Shown here in pieces: positions 1-12,624 of a stretch of DNA of 64,000 bases (its first letter is position 1; each line of letters starts with the position of its first letter). Source of the DNA: Ficedula albicollis (taxonomy: Eukaryota > Chordata > Aves > Passeriformes > Muscicapidae); assembly GCF_000247815.1 (NCBI RefSeq), contig NC_021680.1, positions 2,458,649-2,522,648 on the forward strand, in the 5' to 3' direction. The notes beneath the pieces were generated by a model. That model searched no databases, had not been told where the DNA came from, and saw only the letters and a list, made by a program, of their open reading frames with translations. A program made the translations under genes and the position numbers.

Positions 1-423
1 AACTTTGCAGACACCAGGCTTGTTTGCAAGGCAGACATGCATTTCCACATCCTGTCTCATGGATTCCCGGACAAAGATGTTTACAGGGGAAAAAAAAAAA
101 GCACTAATGGTATACTAGGAGGGGGAAAGCATAATGTATTCTTCAAATGTTTGTATGTCAGCAAAACGCCTGCAAACCATTCAATAGATTAATCCTGTAG
201 CTGGCCTAAAAGGAATGGATTTCTAGCCATAACTGAGATTGGGAAAAATTGATTTCCATGTTCTTGTTGACTGAATAAGATGAAAACAACTGCCTTGGCA
301 CTCATTACTAGGCCAAGAATTCAAATCTCTGCTGCCAAACTGCAGAGCTGGGCTGAACACTAGAACCAGCCCAGCTCAAGAGGTGATGAAAAAGGGGCTT
401 TTCAGAAACCAAATCTTACATAT
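1..423. promoter_or_regulatory. Unique AT-rich DNA, candidate cis-regulatory island
   Basis: No gene or repeat is recognised. The part from about 118 to 320 is AT-rich with a bicoid/OTX-type TAATCC at 190-195. It differs in texture from the TG/CA-rich DNA that follows. A regulatory role is inference from base composition and motif only. Confidence 0.2.
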
Positions 424-511
424 TTCCCATCGTGGAAATGGGATTTGCAGCAGATCATGGCTGCTGATTCCCATCGTGGAAATGGGATTTGCAGCAGATC
501 ATGGCTGCTGA
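424..511. repeat. 44-bp perfect tandem duplication
   Basis: Two identical 44-bp units, 424-467 and 468-511, lie head to tail. Each begins TTCCCATCGTGG and holds a short CCCAT/ATGGG inverted pair. The lack of any difference points to a recent duplication. Confidence 0.95.
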
Positions 512-1104
512 AGCACCCAGCCAGTGGTGGATGTGTGGCTGGATGCTTCGGTCTCTCAGCCCGAACTGTGAAGACACTTCTGGTAATCAAAAATGTGAGA
601 ATGGCTTGGTTTAGACTGTCCATCTAGCTTTAGTGTAAGATTTCATTTCAAGAAGCAGCTCAAAACAAGAAATTTAAATATGTTTAGGTTCCATGGAGGA
701 TACTTGTAAATTTACTGTTAGGGAACTCTTAGTAAGGGGATAATGAGGGAATAATGCCATGGCTGACTTGGAAGTGCTCATTGTTTTCCCCACCTCCGAC
801 AAAAGACAGTAGAAAAGATGGGAGAAAACCCTGTCTAGGACAGGATGTGACATCTGCAGGTGGGACAGCCATGATATACCCTCCAGACCCATCTGTGTCC
901 CCTGTGTGTAGGGAGTCTCCAGCTGGTCTTTCCAGAGTTTTTCCAGGCTGGATGAGCTGCATCCACCCAAACATCTCTTCGAATGCATGGGACTGAGGGA
1001 GAAGATCTACACTTTGTTGTTACATCATTTCAGGAGCCTTTTTTCCCCTGTGGGACTGGTTCCCCATCGGAGAACCCTTGTGCAGGAAGCAGAGAAGACA
1101 AGGC
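512..1104. other. Unique noncoding stretch
   Basis: Nothing recognisable. Three overlapping open frames of 80-104 codons cross 674-996 on both strands, which is what chance frames in GC-rich DNA look like. Confidence 0.6.
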
Positions 1105-1220
1105 ACACAAACTCAGTTTGAGATCCTACAAATCCCGACATCTCCCAGATCCTCAGTCGCTTACACAAACTCAGTTTGAGATCCTACAAATCCCAACATC
1201 TCCCAGATCCTCAGTTGCTC
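1105..1220. repeat. 58-bp tandem duplication
   Basis: Units at 1105-1162 and 1163-1220 begin ACACAAACTCAGTTTGAG. They differ at only a few positions, for example CCCGACA against CCCAACA and CAGTCG against CAGTTG, both CpG-type transitions. The duplication is therefore older than the one at 424. Confidence 0.93.
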
Positions 1221-4200
1221 GAGTTGTGGATAAGGTCGATTCAAAAAGGTAAATCCCTGTCCTGAAATTCCCTGGGAATCACAGCAGCTTCTGACTGACT
1301 GCAAACAGATCACTTGATAACCCTCAGTCTTATTGACACAACTCCAAAAATACGCTGCAAAGTGTAAATAATAAATGTGTAGTATCCGCACTGGAGCAAG
1401 TAAACACTGCCTGATGTTGTCTGATATTTCACTGGCAAGGTGTCCTCGGTGATGCTCCAGCAGAATAATTTTCCGAGCGAGTGGCTCGCGTGACAGGTGG
1501 ATGTGCTGAGCTCACAGAGCTGGATCTGGGAGCTCTGTGCCGGAGGTGGCAGCGGGAACACCACCGCAGGTCCCTCCTGCTGCCTCCCAGCAGCTCAGCA
1601 TGGAGCTCTGAGGAAGCGCCTGGCAAGCTCAGCCCAGGCTTGCTGACATGGGAGTGCTGCTAAAAGCTTTCCTCCTGCGTGGTGTGGATGTATCAGCTCC
1701 CGAGGCTGGGTGACACACCGATTAATAATTCATGCTGGAGCTATTGACTGGTGGGAGCTGATCTGAGATCACCCTTGCTCTGGGTGAATGAGCTGCCTTC
1801 TTGCTCAGGTGCTGGAGTTGTGCAGCAAAGAGTCTCCCCGTGGCCAGATCCTCTCCAAGACTGCTCCCTGTTACCCAGAGCATGCTCCCATTCTGCTTTT
1901 TGGAGTGTTGCAAAGTGGCTGGAGAAGGCAGACTGTTGAAGACCAGCTTTCCATGACCTGCAGTTGGGCTCTTGTGCCTGCTGGTGGCTGAAACGCTGAG
2001 TTTGGAATAGTTTTTTTGATGGGGTGGTTCTCAGGATGGACTCTGCAGTTGCTCCTTGGCACCCTGTTGTGTGCAGGCACAGCCCGCAGTCTTCCCAAGG
2101 GGATTGCAAGGCAGGAAAGTGTACATTGGCTGGCCTGACCCTGAGGGAGTGGTATCCCCCTAGAAATGGATGTGATTTCCAGGAACTGGGAAACCGTGGC
2201 TTGCATAAATGTGAATTTAAAAGGATCGAGTGCCTTTGTGTGCTACTGTGATCCTGGATGGAGGGTGCCACCCTCATGCTATGTGTTGTACCTGTTTGGC
2301 AAAGATTTTCCTTCCTGGCCATGGGGAGACACCGGGCTGTACAACAACAGCCTGCAACGTCTGTAGTCATGGGTGGCAGACAGAGGAAACCAGGGATGTG
2401 TGTCCAGGAATCCTGGGAAGCTGCTCTCAGCTCCAGCAGTCACAGAGCTCCCCAACACCTGCCTTTCCTCTCCCCTTACCCTGGTGCCCAGTGTAACATT
2501 GCACTGACTTTCCCAAGGAAGATGTAAAACTGAGCTGATGGACTTTTAGAGAGCAAAGCTCTGTTAACAAGAGCAGGGAGGTTAACCTTGGATCCCTGCC
2601 CAAATTGAAGTGGATATAATCTCTAAGTGGCTCATACCAAAATGAAATGCACTTATTGAGGGAACGTGTCCCTCTCTCTCCTGTAGTGCTGCTGTGCTGA
2701 GCACAGAGGGGACAGAAACTTGCAGGTGAGTGAATTTTGTGCTGAACGTGTCAGGAAACAAACAGGCCTGTCTTTGTGGGTGGATGCTCTGTCTCCTAAG
2801 AGATCCAACAAAATCAGCCTGGAACCAAGAAATGAAACCAGCCTAGAAGAGACCAAATCCTGGTTCCAGTCTCTATTTTGATGGGCTCTAGATTAGCCCT
2901 GAGCTGTGCTCCCTTTCATGCAAAGACCTCACCCATGGCACTTTCCATGGGCCAGGGCTGTACTGCCATCCAGTTCTGTGGGATGGACAATGCTCCAGGC
3001 TGGAGCAAGACTCCAGAGGCCTTGGCTCAAAGATGGTGTTCCTCTGTCCACCCTGGTCAGGGGCTGTGGTTAAAAGGAGATGTGGGAGGACTCACCCTGA
3101 GCAAAAGCTGCGCACCAGGAGCCTGGGGCGCAGACAGGTGTAGTAAGATGGAATAAGCTGGCTGCCTGCAATAGCTGTGAAAGCACAGGCTGCTGGGCCC
3201 AGAGGACTAAGAGTTCTTCATGCTGCAAAATGTGCTGTAGCAATGCAGGATCTCGAAGTGCCTTGGTCACCCAGCAGTTACTGGACCAGGTTCTGGGAAG
3301 CTTCCAGCCTCAGCTTCACCACACACGTGCTCTGGCTAATGCAAATGTTGCTTTGGAGATGCTGAGAGGTTTCTCTCCCCCCCCTCTCTTAAAAAGAGCA
3401 TATGTTCTCACTACTAACAAGCAGGTTTGCAAAGAGTCTATTTTTAAGATGATTACAGGGTATCAGTAGCTGTTCCAGTGTCAACTGTCGGTTTTGTTTC
3501 CTTGTCGGCAGTAAACTGTTGGCAGGTTTGTGCACCAGAGGTTTACTCCTTCCCAGCTGTAATTGCACAGCACGGAAATTATCACTTGCTCTGTGCATGC
3601 CTCTGCTGGTTCATCCCTCCGAGCCTGCTGTTCGCCAGCAGCTCCTCCAAGCACTTCCCACCCGCTGAGGAGCCGTGTCGTGGCATCTCCTGCTGGCACA
3701 AGACAGGGCCTGGCTAGGTCTGAGCTGCAGAGATGAGACTGGATGTGGCACTGTGCTACAAGTGCACTCAATATTGGCTCTCCCTGCTTTGCTGAGCAGG
3801 GAAAGAGCCCAGAATGTGGCTCCTTTCCCACTAAGACAAACGCAGAGATGAGTTGTTGCTGGCAGTTTCCCTTTGCTGTATAAAATTATACCTGCAGCTG
3901 TAGCTGAGATCTTCAGGGTGGGGAATGTGGGTGATTTGGTGGCTGGGTGTCTGCAGAGCTGGTGCCCTGCAGCTGGTAGTGTGTCTGGTGCATGGCTCAG
4001 CCTTTCTGCATCTCAGATCCCCAGCAGGCAGAGCAGCACGGCCAGACTCCACCAGGCTTTTCTCCACACGGCCATGGAGAACCTGAACCTCTGATGGAAT
4101 AAAGGATGTGAAGAATTTCTGCTACAGCCAAACCAGTGTTGGCCAGAGGGCACTGGAGGGTTAACTCACCCTTCCACCCTTCCGTCCTGCTCCCACACTG

Positions 4201-6164
4201 CTCAGCCAGAGGTGACTTATGGAGGAGGAAGCAAATAGGATCCTTTATTGAGAATTAAGGAAATAGCATTGTAAACATGTGCATCCTTTTATTATTTTTT
4301 TTGCAAGAGTCTAAGTAGCCCAATGATTTGTGACTGCAGCTCTGCACACAGAGGTGATGAGGGAGTGCAGGGGAAGTGTCAGCTAGTGGGAGGAGGGCTC
4401 AGAAGTTCCATTCCTTACCCTGCAGGGCACATCCTGTAGGAAACAGCCACTTGAAGTACACTTACTCCTTTTCCCTTGACAGGGATGAGATGATGATGAT
4501 GATGATGCCTGGGCGTGAAGTCTGCTCCACGGCCTTCAGTGCAAGTCCTTGGCACACCTCTGGCTTCAGACTCAGCCTTCCCCCTCACCCTGAAAGTTTC
4601 CAAGTGCCACCGAACTGACGGGAGAGAAACAATTGTTGTGTTTCCCGGGCTGACACCTCCCGCTGAGCATCCTTCCCCGCAGGAACGGCAGTCCCCTCGC
4701 GTTACTCTGGGGACACGCCGCCGCCGCGCTGATGGGACCAGACAGGATCCGTCACTGCGCTCATGTGTCTCCTCCACAAAAAAATCCTGAATGACACCAG
4801 TGCCTGAGAGACGAGGAACAAAGGGAAAACAAATAAAATTATCTGCTCGGTTTGGTCCCCTCTGGTCATCTGCCAGCCCGATATGGTGTGGGGACTGTGG
4901 CGGAGGGCTGGGGTTTGAGGGTTCTGCTGGGGCTATGAGATGGGTTTGCTTTGTTCACGTGAGACCAACAAGCCTGGCAGGCCAGAACGCTGCTTCTGCT
5001 GGACCCTGTGGAGTCTCAGCCTGTTTTAGCTTGTTTCTGGTGCCCAGGCTCCTCTGACTGGTGCCATGACCAGACCCTTGCAGTGGGGTGAAGAGGGGAT
5101 GGGGCATTGTTGCTGGTGCTTCACAAGCATCCCAAGGAGAGCTTGCCAAGGTCGTCTGAGTCTCTCTCCCTGCCTCAAGGTAAGATCATCTCTACCTCTG
5201 TCATTGCTGTACTAATCTGGTTGCTCAACCTCCTCCACGACTTCTAACAAGAATCATTGTTACAAGCATAAAAAGTGTGTTGGGTTTTTTGGTTAACTTT
5301 TCTTCCTTGCCTCGATTTGGAGCCTGTTGTTTATGTTCTGTTGGTGGCTATGGCTGAGGAAACATTTTCCTTCACGTTTCCAGGAGGCTGTTTGAAAGCT
5401 GCTCTCAGATCACTGAGGACCAACTTGGATGGCTGTGCTCCTCTGCAATGCCTGTGACAGATGTGTCACCTCTGGGCTTGCTCTCTCCAAATGGTCCATT
5501 TCTGTCTCGAAACACGGTGGCCAAAAGCAGAGCACCAGACTTATGATGAAAATCAGCCTTTAAGGTAAGAAGCTGAGATACTCTACCTTGAATAAGATGT
5601 ATGGGGAACCTCTCTCATCTGAGGATGCTGACATTAAACCTTCAAGGCATCATGGCCTTAGCTCTTCAGAACTGCCTGTCTTGTTGGGCAGGGAGATTTC
5701 TCCCAGATGTGTTTTCATGTTTTAAATTGTCTGGTGGACTTTTTCCCTCTCTTTCCACAGCTGTTATTTCCAGCCTTGGCAGTTGAAAGTGCTTTAAAAT
5801 TGGGTGGGTTAGTGCTTGTGAAATAGTCCGGGCTGTTCATTTTCATGGGATTTAAGAGTGACTTACTGTTCGTGTCCTGAAAATTGTTTGTTTTGCCTGG
5901 AGGCCATTTTGCACAGGAACTTAAATTGTTGGCTTGACTCTCCTTTTGTGTAAGTCGTCCAAGTTGAGAGTTGTGTGTTCTATAACAGCCTCTTCTTGTC
6001 TGTGATAGCAGCATTTTGAGACCTGCCCTAATCAGGGTGTTGAGCAGCACCACTCTGAAGTGTGCTGGAACTGCCTGATTTGGAGAGAAGAGAGGTGGGA
6101 AAGGATGGGTGCATCCGATCAAGGTAAGGAGAATACAAACACAGGGCAGCCAGACCAGAAACAT
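1221..6164. other. Unique noncoding DNA
   Basis: No gene is recognised. The longest frame (209 codons, minus strand, 1741-2370) resembles no family I know and overlaps comparable frames on the other strand. Visible details are a short ATG trinucleotide run at about 4486-4505, a small CpG cluster at about 4695-4735, and AT-rich patches at 4230-4330 and 5810-6060. Confidence 0.6.
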
Positions 6165-6190
6165 GATTATATAAGCAGATTATATAAGCA
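6165..6190. repeat. 13-bp tandem duplication
   Basis: GATTATATAAGCA occurs twice in direct succession (6165-6177, 6178-6190). Each copy carries TATATAAG, which resembles a TATA box, but nothing else nearby suggests a promoter. Confidence 0.9.
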
Positions 6191-6639
6191 CAGCTGGGCT
6201 AAAACTTTGCAAAATAGTCTTTCTGGTCTTGTAGGCTATCCTCAAGCAAATTATTTTCTGTGGACCTCACCGAGTTGTGAAGAACTGTCTGAGCGGAAGA
6301 AAACACAACTTCAATTAAACTGCGAAAACAAAACATCCAGTTCTTTAAAAAATGCCCCAGCCTGAGTAGCTGCAGACCTGGAAAACAGCCTTAAAAATAA
6401 ACAACCAGCAGCTCTAATTGCCCTGGAAGGCCACCACCTTCTCTTCCACAGGCAGGGGAAGCAGGCTGGGAACTAAAGGTACCAGTGTGGTGACAGCAGA
6501 GCTTAAGAGGAAACCACTGGCTCTTGTCCCTGGGCAGCCCCAGTTAAGAAAGAAATACATCTACAGCAGGCTCCAAGTCCCCTGCCTGCTGCTGGGACTG
6601 CTCACTGGTGATGACATCTCAAATATGTTTTAATAACCA
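6191..6639. other. Unique noncoding stretch
   Basis: No gene, repeat or RNA recognised. The AT content rises toward the island that follows. Confidence 0.55.
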
Positions 6640-6957
6640 GCGGCTGTTAATAAGTGCTTGCTACTTCACCAGCTTAGATGCATCTCTTTAAATTTAAACA
6701 GGATTAGATAAGGTAGGGAGATTATTAAATACCCAAATGAACATTAAGCAGATATATTGGAGGCTTAACAACTCTGCAGCAGATTGTTAAATTGCTCTAA
6801 ATATTTCTCTACTAGTCTGGGGGTATTTAATTAAAACAACCCCTCTAGTCCTGTGTAACGTGCCTAGCAGGCTTACAAGCCCTGCACAGGGCAGGACATT
6901 AATTGGCAGTGTTACCATAAAGCCGAGCCATGCTCGAGGACAATTAAAAAACAACAG
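6640..6957. promoter_or_regulatory. Candidate enhancer-like island, cut by poly-C tract
   Basis: AT-rich unique DNA with homeodomain-type sites. There is a TTAATTAA palindrome at 6827-6834 and ATTAATT at 6898-6904, and intact CpGs lie near 6920-6940. It runs straight into the poly-C tract at 6958, and TAATTA recurs on the other side at 7309-7314, as if one element had been split. Conservation and enhancer activity are inferred, not seen. Confidence 0.3.
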
Positions 6958-7277
<320 letters not shown>

Positions 7278-8450
7278 ACCCCACCCCTCAAACCACCCCG
7301 AGCCCCTCTAATTAGTGTGAGAAATGACGACAAAACAACTCCGAGTGTCTCCAGTGACAGGTGCACAAATAACAAGGCTGATGAAAGATTTTGCAATTAA
7401 GATTGCGCTATGAAGATTAATGGGATATTTTCATAAACTGATGTAAGATTGCCTGCAACCCAGTTGCCTCCACGTAACTCCATCTCCTTCTCACCAGCAC
7501 TCCTGTATCTCTTATTTCCCAGATTTCCTTCACCCCTGCTTTCCAGGTTGCTGGGGATTTTCATCCCCATATACGTCCCATATTTCCTGGTATTTCCCTT
7601 CAGCTTTGGCTGTTCCTGTCTAAATCTTGGTTTTCTGCTCCGTTTAAACTTCCTGGCTGGGGTGGGAGTGGGGCTGTCCCCACGGGCTGTCCATGTGGTG
7701 TTGCTCCCTCGTGGGCTGTGTCCACTCCCAGTGGATCACTGGGAGGCATTTCCCAGCTTTGTTAAGGCTCCAGCTGCAGAGCACACATCTGGCTCTAAAG
7801 CCACGCGTGTCCATGGCTCTCCAAGGCCCACGGGTCACATTGGCTGTGCTGCTTCCCAGCAATGTCTCCCTTGAGCGTGCCAGCGATTCTATTAACCCAG
7901 ATTAAATTGGTGCAACCACTGCTTGATAGGAAGCATTAAACTGGCAGGGAAGGAAACTGGGAGCTGGACCAGACACCCCTCCCCATGCATCTTTCAAAGA
8001 GGGGGATTTGTGCCTCTCACCCAAACCTGCTCTTTTCCCAAAAGACATTTGCCTGTTGCTGCCATCGTTGTGGATCTGTTGCTCCTAATTGCCTCCTGTA
8101 ATTCTTGATATCTCCAAGGCAGACCGGTGCACAGGGAATTTACATTTTTTAATCTAGTGAAAGCAATTGTTGGACACACAGCCTCCAGCCCTGCTTTTCT
8201 TCCTCTCAGCTGCTGCCATGCACCAGGTTTGATGTCCAGCTCTTCAGTCTGTCTGTGCTTACTGTCTGCCCCTCCTCCCTGACCTTGAGTTTCCTTCCTG
8301 ACCTTGTCCTCAGCCCTGGCTTTTAGCTGGGATTTTGCTGCGAGACCTCAGTGGGATTTGTTAGGACAGGGGTTCAGAGGCTCCGGGCTGGATGTAAGGG
8401 GCATTAGTTGTGCCTGGCTGGAGGGGGCTCTTTCTTGCTGCTTGCTTTTT
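7278..8450. other. Flank of poly-C tract 1 and unique DNA
   Basis: The first 170 bases are AT-rich (TAATTA at 7309-7314) and may continue the island left of the tract. The rest is GC-rich unique DNA with no gene recognised. Confidence 0.5.
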
Positions 8451-8509
8451 CCCATTGTTTTTTCCCTTTGCTTCTCCCCATTGTTTTTCCCCTTTGCTTT
8501 TCCCCGTTG
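8451..8509. repeat. 26-bp pyrimidine minisatellite
   Basis: A T/C-rich unit starting CCCATTG repeats at 8451 and 8477, and partially at 8503 (CCCGTTG), with a 26-bp period and minor changes in T- and C-run length. Confidence 0.85.
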
Positions 8510-10369
8510 CCCACGTAGATGATAGGTTAGAAGAGACACCTGCCCAAACCTGCAGCCCTGCTCCCCCACAGGGCCCTCCCACCAGCCAAGGCTGCCCAGG
8601 ACTTTCAAAGCTAGGGATGAATAATCCCATGCACAGGGATTTTGAAGTAGTTATAGCTGGGACCCCCCAAACCAGTACAACCACTTCCACATTGTCCTGC
8701 TGGTTAACTCTGCCGGGGAAGGGTGTAAATAAGACCTCAGGGAAATGCTGTTTGCCTCCTGATCCTGTGTTTCCCCATGCCTCTATCCCTAGCAAAGGGG
8801 CTGTAAATTATTGTTTCCCGTTGTTTGTGAACAGCCTTTAATTGAGAGTTAGCACAGGACCAGTGGCTTGTCTCAGACACTTCTCTGTACAGAGGGATGC
8901 TGTGCACTCCAAATTCTGACACCCTTTCTATAAGGTCCGTGAAAAAACCTGGTGCAGCAAAAAGGCAGGAGGATTCCAGTCTCCTAAGAAAGAGGCATTA
9001 ATTGGTGGTGACAGAAATGTAGTTTTTCCTGAGAATGGTATGTGCCTGACAGTATTCCACTCACCAAAGCAAACAAGCAGAAATTAGGGCTTTCTGTCTC
9101 TTGTCCATGAGCCTTTTTGACTTGATATCTCCTTGTCTCTCCTCCTTTTAATTGCTCAGCTGTTGTCCTATTAGTGTCAAAGCTTGGCGGGCGCAGGGGT
9201 TAGAGCTGAGATGCTCTGGCTGGTGCTCTGCGAGGTGTCAGCCTGGATAAATGCAGTGCTTCTGCTCTCTCAAATCCCCTTTCCTGCTCCCTCCTTACCT
9301 TTCAGATGCTGGAAAAAGCCAGGGAGTGCTAGTGCAGGCTTTAGGTGCAGCCTTCCCTCCCAGGCTCTTGGCTTGCTGGTACTTGCAGCCCTGCTCCATG
9401 ACTCTTTGCTGGGTCAACTCCAGAGCTGAGATTGTGCTGGAAGCCAGCGTAAGGTTTCTGCAGTGAGATGATACTTCTTGGTTTGGGATTATCAGGATCT
9501 TGCAGACATTGAAAAATGCCTGGAAAGCTCTCCTGGTGGAGGTGCTGCTGTGGTCCTGCCTTGCTGGATGGGCAGATCTGCAGCCTGACCTCTCGGGCTC
9601 GTGTCTGTGTCCTGGTCCTGGGTGGCTGGCAGTGAGCTGGCTGGCTGTGTGCTTTGTATTCCCTCTCACTGTCCTGGTGACTGCACTGATGCTCAGTTCC
9701 AGCAAATTAACCTTATGGGGGAAGCCTTCACCTTTTTATCCTCTTGTCCTGGCTGCTGACACCTCCCAGGAGGCTGATGCTTCCCAGTGATCCAGAGCTG
9801 CCTTTTGGTGGAGGTGGGAATGTAGGGCAAGAACTGGGAGGCATCAGGGGGCAGATGTAGTTTCCAGGTTGAGTGGTTTCCCCTGCTGCTGCAGTCTGGT
9901 GGGATGTGCTGCACACGAGGTTGTCCTTGGAAAACTCTTGCCAAAAGCAGCACAAAAACGCTTTCTTGCTTCCTGGAAGAAGCACAGACAGTGCCAAACC
10001 CAGCCTGGAAAGGAGCAAGGCCCATTGCCCTGGTGGCCTGTGGCTCTGCTGTGACTCTGTGGCTGCCTCCCCCCCTCTTTGCCCTGGGGAGCTCGGAGCA
10101 GAGCCTGGTTGACCCTCCCTGCTCTGCTGGGAGCTGGGGACAATCCAAATGGATGTGCCCTGACCCAAATGGCCTCTGCAATTAGTGCCAAGCAGGTCTG
10201 AGCAGAGACTGGAGCCCGGAGCTGTGAGATGTGTCAAGATGCAGCAGCAGAGCTTCGGGGACCCCTTTGCTCATCCCACAGCCTGGATGAGCCAGAGGTC
10301 CCAAGGAATTAGCAGGATGCAGCTCTGCCTTGAGAGATGCTTTGAAACAAGCAAACACGTGGGCGGGAA
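8510..10369. other. Unique noncoding DNA
   Basis: No gene recognised. Overlapping frames of 115-169 codons on the minus strand at 9690-10240 lie in three phases over the same DNA and have no recognisable domain, so they are read as chance frames. Confidence 0.6.
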
Positions 10370-10900
10370 GGGAATTTGTGTTGCAGGGCGGATTTAATGC
10401 CTGGTATTTTATAACCTGAGTGCCTTTTACCGACACGGTTTTACTATCCCCTCCCATCTTAATAGCTATTTTATAAATATTATTATGAAGAAGTCTTGGT
10501 GGTAATGCTAAAGGGAAGCTGGGCTTTGTTTTATCTGAATAGCTCTTGCTTCCAGCTTGGGATAAGGGCTGTAACACTGCAGAATGAAGCTGGGCTGGAA
10601 CAAAAGGAAATCTATTCATTAACTTAAATCGTAGTAATTTTAGCATGACCCAAGAGGAGCCTGGTGAATCTAACCCTCTATTTTCCCACATCCTTCCTAG
10701 CAAGTGCCTTTCTTTCTCACTGAGGTTTGAGAGCTGACTCACTTCCAGACTGGAGTGAAATCCGGGGTGGGTATTTTTTTTCTCCTGTAAGATTAGACTC
10801 AGTGCTGTTACAACAATTACAGTGGAAAGAGAAATGATTGCCATTGTTGATTTTAATGCACCAAGGCTGAACTTAAGTTGTCCACTTACCAACTTCACAG
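10370..10900. promoter_or_regulatory. Candidate AT-rich regulatory island
   Basis: A 500-bp AT-rich block between GC-rich flanks. It has several long A/T words (around 10440-10490 and 10615-10650) and preserved CpGs near 10430 and 10630. A 238-codon minus-strand frame crosses it without recognisable content. A regulatory role is inference from composition. Confidence 0.28.
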
Positions 10901-11430
10901 TCGCTGGATTTATTTTTCTTTTCGTTGATATGTGCAGTCACAGATTTCTGTCAATGCTGCTGCTCACCTAGGGGGTAGGAATCACAGCTGAGACCTTGGC
11001 TGCTTGATCCCTTATCATGTTTCTAGGGCTGCACCTCTGGCTTTTTTTAGCACTTGAGAATTTGTGGTGGGGGTGAGAGGTCAAACCAAGACCTGAGGGA
11101 AGAGAGGAGTGTCTGTTTGGGGCAGACTGAAAGGGTCCTGCTGGTGACAAGGCAGGTGAGGAGTCCTGGTCCCTGGCCTCCTGCAGTGTGATCAGGGTTG
11201 CAAAGAGATCTGGACCTCTCCATGGGCCAAAGCCAGAGCTCAACTTCCCTTGGCAGGTTTTTATTGTTGGATGCTGCTTTTATTTTTTTTAATTTTTCAT
11301 TTCAGATTCAGCTACAGTTGTGAAAATGAGTGGACAGAGGAATAATCCAGAGCAAAAGGAGGGAGTTTCTGGGGGGGGGGCTGAGGGCTAGAGGGTTGGG
11401 GATGCAGGAAGTCACAGGTATCTCTGCATT
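10901..11430. other. Unique noncoding stretch
   Basis: No gene recognised. A G9 run lies at about 11371-11379 and a T-rich patch near 11275-11300. Confidence 0.55.
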
Positions 11431-11490
11431 CTCTCAGTTCCCCAGTCTGTAAAATGGGGGCAAAGAGGTTGATAACTTACATAAGAGCTA
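11431..11490 (+). repeat. MIR-like ancient SINE remnant
   Basis: CTCAGTTCCCC followed by CTGTAAAATGGGG (11432-11460) and then an AT-rich tail resembles the 3' part of MIR-type SINEs and related L2-derived SINEs of amniotes. Only about 60 bases are recognisable, so the family assignment is tentative. Confidence 0.4.
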
Positions 11491-12136
11491 CTGGCATCCA
11501 GCATTTTGTTAAAGGCTCCCAGAAAACCTTCAGGATGGCAGAGCACAATGGGAGCACAGACAGCCTCATCACTCAGAACAGCAAACTCCTACATGTGAGA
11601 ACGCGAGCCGGGCGTTTGACGTAGCTGCTACCCAAATGCCAGCAGGTGATGAGCAGATGGGGCTGCCGGGCGCTTCTCTGAGGTCTGCCTGAGCAGAAGG
11701 AGGAGGGGGAGTGGAGATCTCAGTGCTGGGGCTCTTTTTTTATTTTTTTTTTTTCCCCCCTTGTGTGTGTTGTCGAAAGCTGCCACGTGGTTCTCGCCAA
11801 AGATGTAAAAATAGAAGCTGTTGGCTTGCGTGGGGCTGCGGCGTGGCGCTGCTTCATCTGGGAGTGGGGATGTCATGCTCTCCTGGTTATTTATAGGTGG
11901 CAGGCAAGCCTTGGGAGAAGGGTGAGAGGATCAAAATGTGGAAAACGCTTCACATGGTGGTTTTGGGCTGTGCTGGTACCCGCTGGGAACCCTGGGGTTT
12001 TTCCTCATGGGTGTCTCCACCAATCCTGCAAGGAACGAGACAGGGAGGACAGTCCATCTTCAGAGGGGCTCGTCTCTCTGATCCGTGTATGTGAGCTGCC
12101 TTGGGGACACTGTGGATTTAAACACACAGGGGAAGA
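11491..12136. other. Unique noncoding stretch
   Basis: No gene recognised. A T-rich run ending in six C (about 11736-11760) is a small natural example of the T-to-C transition seen at the edges of two of the large poly-C tracts. Confidence 0.55.
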
Positions 12137-12326
12137 ATGGATGGATGGATGGATGGATGGATGGATGGATGGATGGATGGATGGATGGATGGATGGATGG
12201 ATGGATGGATGGATGGATGGATGGATGGATGGATGGATGGATGGATGGATGGATGGATGGATGGATGGATGGATGGATGGATGGATGGATGGATGGATGG
12301 ATGGATGGATGGATGGATGGATGGAT
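12137..12326. repeat. (ATGG)n microsatellite, 190 bp
   Basis: A perfect tetranucleotide array of 47.5 units without interruption. It reads as Met-Asp-Gly-Trp repeats on the plus strand and Ile-His-Pro-Ser on the minus strand. The frames through it are artefacts of the repeat. The purity suggests recent expansion and likely length polymorphism. Confidence 0.99.
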
Positions 12327-12624
12327 TGAAGGAGCTGTTGAAGAGCAGTGCAAAGGAAAGGCAGTGAGCAGCCAGCTCCATGTGTGGGTTTTGTGAGTGG
12401 GGATCTGCTGTTCTGGTGGGGGAACCAGCAGAGCAGTGCTGTACCAGCTGCAGCCTTTAGTACTTTCTCTTACAGCCTGTTGCTGTACCCTGTATGGTCC
12501 CAGTCATCCTGCACTGTGAAATTTCCCATACTTGTACTGTTTCTGAAATCCCTACTATGTGCCCCAGTGCAACCCTCATCCTGGAAGGGAACTGGAAAAA
12601 TTAATTGGGTATTAAAAGCCTTGG
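12327..12624. other. Unique stretch between microsatellite and LTR
   Basis: No gene or repeat recognised. Confidence 0.55.

Noticed and set aside
10182..10898. 238-codon minus-strand frame
   Set aside because: Covers an AT-rich regulatory-looking island. No domain or splice context visible.
11763..12396. Open frames rich in Met-Asp-Gly-Trp or Ile-His-Pro-Ser
   Set aside because: A four-base repeat is open in all frames. The peptide repeat is a product of the ATGG microsatellite.
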